Of a DNA stretch of 6,981 nucleotides, positions 1 through 5,050 are shown one piece after another. A program made the translations under genes and the position numbers. Origin of the DNA: Streptomyces sp. NRRL WC-3549 (GTDB lineage Bacteria > Actinomycetota > Actinomycetes > Streptomycetales > Streptomycetaceae). Where the stretch lies: the NCBI RefSeq assembly GCF_000721935.1, contig NZ_KL585405.1, forward strand, positions 85,711 through 92,691, written 5' to 3'. Position 1 is the first letter of the stretch, and each line of letters starts with the position of its first letter. Below the pieces are notes generated by a model. That model saw only the letters and a list, made by a program, of their open reading frames with translations. It was not told where the DNA came from and did no database searches.

Positions 1-498
1 CCGGATCTTGGTACCGCGCAGCCGCTGCGGGGCCTCCAGGTACTGGCCGTCGGCCCGCTTCTCGATCGTCGCGCCGAACTGGCGCAGCACCTCGAAGTGG
101 AAGTCGATCGGCCGGCCGCCGATGTCGCAGCCGCCGAGCCCCGGGATGAAGGCGTGGCCCAGCCGGTGCAGCAGCGGGCCGCAGAAGAGGATCGGGATGC
201 GCGACGAGCCCGCGTGGGCGTCGATGTCGGCGACGTTCGCGCTCTCGACGTGCGAGGGGTCGAGGACGAGTTCGCCCGGCTCGTCGCCGGGGCGGACGGT
301 CACGCCGTGCAGCTGCAGCAGCCCGCGTACCACCCGTACGTCACGGATGTCGGGCACGTTGCGGAGCCGGCTGGGCCCGCTGCCGAGCAGCGCGGCGACC
401 ATTGCCTTCGGCACCAGGTTCTTGGCGCCTCGGACGCGGATCTCGCCCTCCAGCGGGGTGCCGCCGTGGACAAGCAGGACATCGTCTGTGCCGGTCAT
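1..498 (-). CDS. murA: UDP-N-acetylglucosamine 1-carboxyvinyltransferase MurA (5' part, cut by window edge)
   Basis: MurA transfers enolpyruvate from phosphoenolpyruvate to UDP-GlcNAc in the cytoplasm, the first committed step of peptidoglycan synthesis. Reading the minus strand from ATG 498-496 gives 166 uninterrupted residues, starting MTGTDDVLLVHGG, before the frame leaves the window; the whole enzyme is normally about 420-450 residues. The GAKN motif (residues 24-27) carries the conserved Lys/Asn pair that contacts substrate. The segment GGCDIGGRPIDFH (122-134) aligns with the E. coli active-site loop; its Cys124 matches the cysteine alkylated by fosfomycin. The ATG is chosen because family homology begins within about ten residues and no in-frame start lies close upstream. 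The Shine-Dalgarno is weak (only a GGAACGCGAG-like stretch). The gene diverges from the yqgE-like gene at 796, and a long dyad (521-560) lies 22 bp upstream of its start. Identification is firm; which murA paralogue it is cannot be settled from a fragment. Confidence 0.95.
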   Translation of the reverse strand, partial: MTGTDDVLLVHGGTPLEGEIRVRGAKNLVPKAMVAALLGSGPSRLRNVPDIRDVRVVRGLLQLHGVTVRPGDEPGELVLDPSHVESANVADIDAHAGSSRIPILFCGPLLHRLGHAFIPGLGGCDIGGRPIDFHFEVLRQFGATIEKRADGQYLEAPQRLRGTKIR

Positions 499-795
499 GT
501 ATCTCGCGTTCCGGAGTGGTCGGGCAGGGGGCCATCAAAAGGGTAATGGCCTCCTGCCCGGCTTCCGTAAGGCCCAGGGGGTATCCGGACGTCGCGGATC
601 CGGTCCGCCACGCTCCGCTCGGAGGGGCTCGCGGAGTGTCACCGTCCGGGAGGCGGGCGGGCGCGTGTCGGGGGCCGCGCGCCCCCTCGTGGCCGCGCGG
701 TGCGCGGGCGCCCTGAGCTGCGTGTGACGTCCGGCACCGCCCCGGGAGGGCGACTCGGGCCCCACCGGCCGACGATATGCGGGATCATCTCTGCC
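499..795. other. Divergent intergenic region between murA and the yqgE-like gene
   Basis: This 297-bp gap has no convincing gene; open frames across it are GC-driven and match nothing I recognise. It holds the long dyad at 521-560 (listed separately). It also holds an 8-bp hairpin with arms 611-618 and 631-638 (one G-T pair, 12-nt loop) and a 7-bp hairpin with arms CCGCGCG 675-681 and CGCGCGG 694-700. A minus-strand TACCCT at 540-545 fits TANNNT and would put a murA start site near 533, but no good -35 lies upstream of it (TTACGG at a 19-bp spacing is poor). No clear sigma-70-type promoter for the rightward gene is visible; GATCAT at 783-788 is only a weak -10 candidate. Confidence 0.6.
521..560. 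repeat. Long dyad / hairpin upstream of murA
   Basis: Arms 521-535 and 546-560 pair over 15 positions around a 10-nt centre (536-545). Fourteen are Watson-Crick pairs; the exception, 529/552, is G-T on the plus strand and A-C on the minus strand. The inner six pairs are GGCCAT with ATGGCC. The element ends 22 bp before the murA ATG, and its centre contains the minus-strand TACCCT that could be a -10. No gene on either strand ends here, so a plain terminator is not the obvious explanation. It could be an operator over the murA promoter or, if transcription starts further upstream, a leader hairpin. The pairing is directly visible; the function is inference. Confidence 0.7.
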
Positions 796-1389
796 ATGAC
801 CGAGGTGTCCTCGCTCACAGGGCGGCTGCTCGTGGCCGCGCCCGCCCTGTCGGACCCGAACTTCGACCGCGCGGTGGTGCTGCTCCTCGACCACGACGAG
901 GAGGGCTCGCTCGGCGTGGTCCTGAACCGCCCGACCCCCGTCGCCGTCGGTGACGTCCTCGCGTCATGGGCCGGCCTGGCCGGCGAACCGGACGTGGTCT
1001 TCCAGGGCGGCCCGGTCTCCCTCGATTCGGCACTGGGGGTGGCCGTGATCCCCGGGGACGACGGTTCCTCGGCCCGGCCCCGCCCGGGCGGGGGAGAGCC
1101 CCTGGGCTGGCGGCGGGTGCACGGGGCGATCGGCCTGGTGGACCTGGAGGCGCCCCCGGAGCTGCTGGCGCCGGCCCTCGGGGCGCTGCGGATCTTCGCG
1201 GGGTACGCGGGCTGGGGCCCCGGGCAGCTGGAGGCGGAGCTGACGGAGGGCGCGTGGTACGTGGTCGAGTCGGAACCGGGGGACGTGTCCTGCCCGCATC
1301 CGGAGAAGCTCTGGCGTGCGGTCCTGCGGCGCCAGCGCGGTGAGCTCGCGATGATCGCCACGTATCCGGACGACCCTTCGCTGAACTGA
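796..1389 (+). CDS. YqgE/AlgH family protein (UPF0301, DUF179)
   Basis: A 197-residue protein, close to the family's usual 185-200. The N-terminal block (about 7-46) runs from LTGRLLVAAPAL through SDPNFDRAVVLLLDH to GVVLNRP, matching E. coli YqgE (IAMPAL.DP.F.RSVVY..EH...GIIINKP). The second block VFQGGPV (68-74) and third block RIFAGYAGWGPGQLEAEL (132-149) correspond to the family's GGP and GYA.W..GQLE signatures. The stretch 88-102 is a Pro/Gly/Arg-rich loop. There is no signal peptide or membrane segment, so it is probably cytoplasmic. The biochemical role of the family is unresolved; AlgH was linked to alginate regulation in Pseudomonas, which should not be transferred here. ATG 796 is chosen because homology starts at once after it; no Shine-Dalgarno is evident. 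The next gene starts 30 bp after the stop on the same strand. Confidence 0.93.
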   Translation: MTEVSSLTGRLLVAAPALSDPNFDRAVVLLLDHDEEGSLGVVLNRPTPVAVGDVLASWAGLAGEPDVVFQGGPVSLDSALGVAVIPGDDGSSARPRPGGGEPLGWRRVHGAIGLVDLEAPPELLAPALGALRIFAGYAGWGPGQLEAELTEGAWYVVESEPGDVSCPHPEKLWRAVLRRQRGELAMIATYPDDPSLN

Positions 1390-1405
1390 TGCCCGCGGCT
1401 TTCAG

Positions 1406-1411
1406 TACGCT
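1406..1411 (+). promoter_or_regulatory. Candidate -10 for a leaderless DUF3039 transcript
   Basis: TACGCT matches the TANNNT -10 pattern and ends 8 nt before the ATG at 1420, so a transcript from it would start at or within a couple of bases of the start codon. No purine-rich Shine-Dalgarno precedes the ATG, which fits leaderless translation, common in Streptomyces. The best -35 (CTGAAC 1381-1386, 19-bp spacing) is poor, so this is tentative. Confidence 0.35.
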
Positions 1412-1419
1412 TGGCGGTT

Positions 1420-1716
1420 ATGAGCACTCTTGAGCCCGAGCGCGGGGCAGGTACGGGGACCCTCGTAGAGCCGACGCCGCAGGTGTCGAACGGCGACGGC
1501 GACCACGAGCGCTACGCCCATTACGTCCAGAAGGACAAGATCATGGCCAGTGCCCTGGAGGGCACTCCCGTGGTGGCACTGTGCGGCAAGGTCTGGGTCC
1601 CGGGGCGCGATCCGAAGAAGTACCCGGTCTGTCCCATGTGCAAGGAGATCTACGAGTCCATGGGCGCCGGCGGCGACAAGGGCAAGGGCGGCGGCAAGGG
1701 CGACGGCAAGAAGTAG
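1420..1716 (+). CDS. DUF3039 family protein, small, putative zinc-binding
   Basis: A 98-residue protein. The core (about 30-81) has ERYAHYVQKDKIM, then GTPVVALCGKVWVPGRDP, then YPVCPMCKEIYE, which I recognise as the actinobacterial DUF3039 pattern. Cys55, Cys71 and Cys74 (CPMC), with His34 or His29 as a possible fourth ligand, suggest a small zinc-ribbon-like site. The tail (82-98) is low-complexity Gly/Lys/Asp and strongly basic, so it is likely disordered and might contact nucleic acid or another polyanion. No signal peptide or membrane segment is seen. ATG 1420 is preferred over the in-frame TTG at 1411, since TTG would overlap the probable -10 and adds only three residues. It lies 30 bp after the yqgE-like gene and is followed by a strong terminator-like hairpin. 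Function is unknown; family assignment is fairly secure, zinc binding is inferred. Confidence 0.88.
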   Translation: MSTLEPERGAGTGTLVEPTPQVSNGDGDHERYAHYVQKDKIMASALEGTPVVALCGKVWVPGRDPKKYPVCPMCKEIYESMGAGGDKGKGGGKGDGKK

Positions 1717-1756
1717 CGGCCCTCCGCCTCCGGTGTTACAGAGACCCCCGGGACAC

Positions 1757-1794
1757 AGCCCCCGGGGCGCGCTGAACCGCGCGCCCCGGGGGCT
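1757..1794 (+). terminator. Perfect 16-bp inverted repeat, probable terminator after DUF3039
   Basis: Arms 1757-1772 and 1779-1794 are exact reverse complements around the 6-nt loop TGAACC, giving an almost pure G/C stem closed by an A-T pair. It starts 40 bp after the DUF3039 stop. No T-run follows (TCGTGCG), which is usual for Streptomyces terminators. It separates the housekeeping genes on the left from the sugar operon whose promoter begins about 40 bp downstream. Confidence 0.85.
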
Positions 1795-1818
1795 TCGTGC
1801 GTGACGGCTGGTCACAGT

Positions 1819-1832
1819 GTGGTTGAGACCAC
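1819..1832. promoter_or_regulatory. DasR-box-like (dre) palindrome upstream of the sugar operon
   Basis: GTGGTTGAGACCAC has perfect GTGGT/ACCAC outer arms. Its core TGGTTGAGACCA matches 10 of 12 positions of the dre core TGGTCTAGACCA bound by the GntR-family amino-sugar regulator DasR. It ends directly before the -35 at 1833, a position where binding would interfere with RNA polymerase. Another TGGTC half-site lies at 1809-1813. The match is seen in the sequence; binding by DasR is inferred, supported by the GlcNAc-type enzyme in the operon. Confidence 0.6.
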
Positions 1833-1861
1833 TTGTCGGCGCCGGAACGCGCCCTTACTCT
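1833..1861 (+). promoter_or_regulatory. Main promoter of the sugar uptake operon
   Basis: TTGTCG (1833-1838) and TACTCT (1856-1861) are separated by 17 bp, the best vegetative (HrdB-type) promoter match in the window. Predicted start is near 1868, giving an untranslated leader of about 60 nt. The DasR-like box abuts the -35 and the GTTGYGCA half-sites begin at the predicted start. Confidence 0.6.
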
Positions 1862-1868
1862 CCTGCCA

Positions 1869-1907
1869 GTTGTGCAGAACGAAACGTGCGTTGCGCATGA
1901 TGCAACG
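1869..1907. promoter_or_regulatory. Repeated GTTGYGCA half-sites, candidate second operator
   Basis: GTTGTGCA (1869-1876) and GTTGCGCA (1890-1897) are direct repeats spaced 21 bp, two helical turns. A third, inverted copy TGATGCAAC (1898-1906) makes a palindrome CGTTGC...GCAACG (1889-1907). The first copy also lies in its own near-palindrome GTTNTGCANAAC (1869-1880). Placement from the predicted transcription start into the leader suits a repressor. The protein is unknown; LacI- or GntR-type regulators of sugar genes are plausible. Confidence 0.45.
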
Positions 1908-1917
1908 ACTGACCGGT

Positions 1918-1922
1918 AAGGG
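1918..1922 (+). promoter_or_regulatory. Ribosome binding site of the solute-binding protein gene
   Basis: AAGGG lies 6 nt before ATG 1929 and supports that start. Confidence 0.7.
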
Positions 1923-1928
1923 TCCCGG

Positions 1929-3233
1929 ATGAAGCTTTCTGCCCGAATTGCCGCCCCCGCCGCCGCCCTGGTGCTGGCGGGCCTCACCGCCACCGCCTGT
2001 GCGCCGGGGACCTCCGACACCGACGCGACGTCGGACGAGAAGAGCGGCACGCTCCGCGTCTGGCTCTTCCAGGAAGTCGGCAACAAGCCCAAGGAGAAGG
2101 TCGTCGACGCGGCCGTCGCCGCCTTCGAGAAGTCCCACGAAGGGGCGAAGGTCAAGATCGAGTACATACCCGTCGACACCCGCGCCGAGCGGATCAAGGC
2201 GGCGTTCAACGACCCGAAGAGCGCCCCCGACCTCATCGAGTACGGCAACACCGACACCGCCGCGTACGTCAAGGACGGCGGACTGGCCGACATCAGCGAG
2301 GAGTTCGCGGCCTGGGACGAGGCCAAGGACACCGACCCGGCCGCCAAGCAGTCCGTGACGGTCGGCGGCAACATCTACGGAGCCCCGCTCTTCGTCGGCG
2401 TCCGGGCCCTCTACTACCGCACCGACGTCTTCGAGGACCTCGGCATCGAGCCGCCCAAGTCCCAGGCCGAGCTGATCTCCACCGCGAAGAAGGTCCACAA
2501 GGAGAAGCCGGACCTCTACGGACTCGCGGTCGGCGGCGCCTACACCTACGGCGCCATGCCCTTCATCTGGGCGCACGGCGGCGAGCTCGCCGACGAGACC
2601 GGGGTGACCTACGAGTCGGCCATCAACAGCGAGAAGGCCCGCAAGGGCATCGAGGCCTACACCTCGCTCTTCGGCGACGACAACTGCCCCGCCGCCAAGT
2701 GCGCGGCCATGGGCGGCAACGCGACCGTCACCGCCTTCGCCTCCGGCAAGGCGGCCATGGCGATCGGCGGCGACTTCAGCCACGCCGCCGTCGAGGAGGG
2801 CAGCGTCAAGGGCAAGTACGCGGTCGTCCCGCTGCCCGGCGTGGAGAAGGGGTCGATCGCCCCGGCGTTCGCGGGCGGCAACAACATCGGCGTACTCAAG
2901 AGCAGCACGCACCGCACCCTGGCCGTCGACCTGATGAAGTCGCTCACCGGCAAGAAGGCCCAGGCCGAGATGTTCGACGCGATGGGCTTCCTGCCGACGT
3001 ACACCGACGTCCGGGACACCGTCGCGAAGAAGGAGCCGTTCATCGAGCCCTTCGTCACCACGCTCGGCTCGGGGGCCAAGTTCGTGCCCGCCTCCCCGGC
3101 CTGGGGGCAGATCGACGCCTCGCTGATCCTGCCGACGATGTTCCAGGAGATCGCCAGCGGCCGTAAGGACGTCGCCACGGCCTCCGACGACGCGGCGAAG
3201 AAGATGGACGCGGCGTTCGCCGACGCGGGATGA
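1929..3233 (+). CDS. CUT1 sugar ABC transporter, lipoprotein solute-binding protein
   Basis: A 434-residue family 1 extracellular solute-binding protein. Residues 1-24 form a Sec/lipoprotein signal: basic start MKLSAR, a hydrophobic Ala/Leu stretch, and a lipobox-like TATAC with Cys24 as the lipidated residue; position -3 is Ala rather than the commonest Leu. The mature part has the family layout: SGTLRVWLFQE near 39-49, DLIEYGNTDTAAYVKDGGLADI near 101-122, GAPLFVGVRALYYRTDVFEDLGI near 151-173, FASGKAAMAIGGDF near 270-283, and GFLPTY near 353-358. Cys253 and Cys258 (NCPAAKC) could form a small extracellular disulfide loop. It should be anchored outside the membrane and deliver an oligosaccharide to the two permeases encoded next. 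Context (GH20 enzyme, DasR-like box) points to an N-acetylhexosaminide, but binding-protein sequence alone does not fix the ligand. It is first in the operon; its stop overlaps the next start (ATGA). It is probably a paralogue of DasA-type chitobiose binders rather than DasA itself. Confidence 0.92.
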   Translation: MKLSARIAAPAAALVLAGLTATACAPGTSDTDATSDEKSGTLRVWLFQEVGNKPKEKVVDAAVAAFEKSHEGAKVKIEYIPVDTRAERIKAAFNDPKSAPDLIEYGNTDTAAYVKDGGLADISEEFAAWDEAKDTDPAAKQSVTVGGNIYGAPLFVGVRALYYRTDVFEDLGIEPPKSQAELISTAKKVHKEKPDLYGLAVGGAYTYGAMPFIWAHGGELADETGVTYESAINSEKARKGIEAYTSLFGDDNCPAAKCAAMGGNATVTAFASGKAAMAIGGDFSHAAVEEGSVKGKYAVVPLPGVEKGSIAPAFAGGNNIGVLKSSTHRTLAVDLMKSLTGKKAQAEMFDAMGFLPTYTDVRDTVAKKEPFIEPFVTTLGSGAKFVPASPAWGQIDASLILPTMFQEIASGRKDVATASDDAAKKMDAAFADAG

Positions 3234-4204
3234 CGATGACCGCTGACACGACGGTGTACAAGGCCCCGGAGACGTCCGGGGCGGGCGGCCCGCCGGCCCG
3301 CCCGCCCCGGCGCCGGGCGTCACCCGCACGGCGCGCCGGCTGGACCCCCTGGCTCTACCTGCTGCCCGCCCTGGTCATGCTCGGTGGGCTCCTCGTCTAC
3401 CCGATCTACCAACTGGGCCTGATCTCCTTCCTGGAGTACACCCAGGCCCAGGTCAGCGGCGGCGAACCGACCACCTTCAAGGGCCTCGGCAACTACGCCA
3501 CGCTCTTCGGCGACAGCCAGTTCTGGCAGGTGCTGCTGGCGACCGTCCTCTTCGCGGGGGCCTGCGTCCTGGCCACCCTGTTCGTCGGCTGCGCCCTGGC
3601 CGTCCTGCTGACCCGCGTCCGGGCCGTGCCACGGCTCGCCCTGATGATGGCCGCGCTGGGCGCCTGGGCCACCCCGGCGATCACCGGTTCCACCGTCTGG
3701 GTCTTCCTCTTCGACCCGGACTTCGGCCCCGTCAACAGGGTGCTCGGCCTGGGCGACTTCTCCTGGACGTACGGGCGCTACAGCGCCTTCGCCCTGGTCC
3801 TGCTCGAAGTCCTCTGGTGCTCGTTCCCGTTCGTGATGGTGACCGTCTACGCCGGCATCCGCGCCATCCCCACCGAGGTGCTGGAGGCGGCCTCACTGGA
3901 CGGCGCCTCGCAGTGGCGCATCTGGCGGTCGGTCATGGCCCCGATGCTGCGGCCGATCCTGATCGTCGTCACCATCCAGTCGATCATCTGGGACTTCAAG
4001 GTCTTCACCCAGATCTACGTCATGACCAACGGCGGCGGCATCGCCGGCCAGAACCTGGTGCTCAACGTGTACGCCTACCAGAAGGCCTTCGCGTCCTCGC
4101 AGTACAGCCTCGGCTCGGCCATCGGCGTCGTGATGCTGGTGATCCTGCTGGCCGTGACGCTGGTCTATCTGCGCCTGGTGCGCCGCCAGGGGGAGGAACT
4201 GTGA
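3230..4204 (+). CDS. CUT1 sugar ABC transporter permease (MalF-like)
   Basis: A 324-residue membrane permease. A charged, Pro/Arg-rich cytoplasmic N-terminus (1-38) precedes about six hydrophobic segments, near 40-64, 100-127, 135-160, 185-208, 240-256 and 296-315. The EAA loop that docks on the ATPase is clear: EVLEAASLDGAS near 216-227, with Glu219-Ala-Ala, Gly225 and Pro238. Together with the next gene product it should form the channel. Start ATG 3230 overlaps the upstream stop (ATGA), so translation is probably coupled; ATG 3236, two codons in, is a possible alternative, and neither has a strong Shine-Dalgarno of its own. The downstream end overlaps the second permease (GTGA). The assignment to the family is firm; sugar specificity is inferred only from the operon. 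Confidence 0.93.
   Translation: MTMTADTTVYKAPETSGAGGPPARPPRRRASPARRAGWTPWLYLLPALVMLGGLLVYPIYQLGLISFLEYTQAQVSGGEPTTFKGLGNYATLFGDSQFWQVLLATVLFAGACVLATLFVGCALAVLLTRVRAVPRLALMMAALGAWATPAITGSTVWVFLFDPDFGPVNRVLGLGDFSWTYGRYSAFALVLLEVLWCSFPFVMVTVYAGIRAIPTEVLEAASLDGASQWRIWRSVMAPMLRPILIVVTIQSIIWDFKVFTQIYVMTNGGGIAGQNLVLNVYAYQKAFASSQYSLGSAIGVVMLVILLAVTLVYLRLVRRQGEEL
4189..4197 (+). promoter_or_regulatory. Strong ribosome binding site for the second permease
   Basis: GGGGGAGGA inside the end of the first permease gene lies 3 nt before GTG 4201 (the GGAGG core at 4192-4196 is 4 nt away). It fixes the GTG as the start, although it overlaps the previous stop. Confidence 0.75.
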
Positions 4205-5049
4205 GCACTCGCACACTGCTGCGCGTCCGCCGGCCCGGCAGGCTGGCGGCGGAGGCGGCCGCACTCGTCATCGCCGTCGCGGTCGCCTTCCCGCTGTACT
4301 GGATGGTGCTCTCCGCCTTCAAGCCGGCCGGTGAGATCCAGTCCACCGAGGCCCGGCCCTGGACGCTTTCCCCGTCGCTCGACTCGTTCCGGCGGGTCTT
4401 CGAACAACAGGAGTTCGGGCGCTACTTCCTCAACAGCCTGGTCGTCGCGGGGACCGTCGTCATCGCCTCGGCGCTGATCGCCTTTCTCGCGGCGACGGCG
4501 GTGACGCGATTCCGCTTCCGTTTCCGCACCACGCTGCTGATCATGTTCCTCGTGGCCCAGATGGTGCCGGTCGAGGCGCTGACCATCCCGCTGTTCTTCC
4601 TCATGCGCGACTTCGGCCAGCTGAACACCCTGGGATCGCTGATCCTGCCCCATCTGGCCTTCTCGCTGCCGTTCGCGATCTGGATGCTGCGCGGATTCGT
4701 CAAGGCCGTCCCGGAGGCGCTGGAGGAGGCCGCCTACATCGACGGGGCGAGCCGCACCCGTTTCTTGTGGCAGATCCTCTTCCCGCTGGTCTTCCCGGGG
4801 CTCGTGGCGACCAGCGTCTTCTCCTTCATCTCGACCTGGAACGACTTCCTGTTCGCCAAATCGTTCATCATCAGCGACACCTCCCAGTCGACGCTCCCCA
4901 TGGCGCTTCTGGTCTTCTTCAAACCGGACGAGAACGACTGGGGAGGCATCATGGCGGCCTCCACGGTGATGACCGTGCCCGTACTCGTCTTCTTCGTACT
5001 CGTACAGCGCCGCCTGGTCTCCGGACTGGGCGGGGCGGTAAAGGACTGA
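4201..5049 (+). CDS. CUT1 sugar ABC transporter permease (MalG-like)
   Basis: A 282-residue permease starting at GTG, with the GTG overlapping the previous gene's TGA. Hydrophobic segments lie near 17-40, 78-100, 110-134, 143-165, 197-215 and 255-270. The first contains AFPLYWMVLSAFKP, typical of MalG-like subunits. The EAA loop is EALEEAAYIDGAS near 172-184, with Glu176-Ala-Ala, Gly182 and Pro195. It should pair with the upstream MalF-like subunit. No ATP-binding subunit is encoded between here and the hexosaminidase, so the complex most likely uses a shared ATPase of the MsiK type, as known for several Streptomyces sugar transporters. A longer frame extends upstream through the first permease gene but is out of frame with any homology; the strong GGAGG before GTG 4201 decides the start. 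Confidence 0.93.
   Translation: MSTRTLLRVRRPGRLAAEAAALVIAVAVAFPLYWMVLSAFKPAGEIQSTEARPWTLSPSLDSFRRVFEQQEFGRYFLNSLVVAGTVVIASALIAFLAATAVTRFRFRFRTTLLIMFLVAQMVPVEALTIPLFFLMRDFGQLNTLGSLILPHLAFSLPFAIWMLRGFVKAVPEALEEAAYIDGASRTRFLWQILFPLVFPGLVATSVFSFISTWNDFLFAKSFIISDTSQSTLPMALLVFFKPDENDWGGIMAASTVMTVPVLVFFVLVQRRLVSGLGGAVKD
5040..5045 (+). promoter_or_regulatory. Ribosome binding site of the hexosaminidase gene
   Basis: AAAGGA in the last codons of the second permease lies 5 nt before GTG 5051 and supports that start. Confidence 0.7.
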
Positions 5050-5050
5050 C

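Noticed and set aside
8..727. 239-codon plus-strand open frame over murA
   Set aside because: The minus strand carries unmistakable MurA motifs there; the plus-strand product has antisense composition and no domain.
639..1427. 262-codon minus-strand open frame opposite the yqgE-like gene
   Set aside because: Ser/Arg/Pro-rich with no family resemblance; the opposite strand encodes a clear YqgE/AlgH protein over the same bases.
1801..1821. GTGAC...GTCAC and CACAGTGTG small palindromes resembling a CRP site
   Set aside because: Short and at the wrong spacing for a CRP-type site; better explained as chance or as flanks of the DasR-like box.
1812..3329. 505-codon open frame on the minus strand opposite the solute-binding protein gene
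   Set aside because: It mirrors the codon bias of the real plus-strand gene in very GC-rich DNA, gives a low-complexity Gly/Arg/Val/Asp product with no recognisable domain, and would run through the operon promoter.
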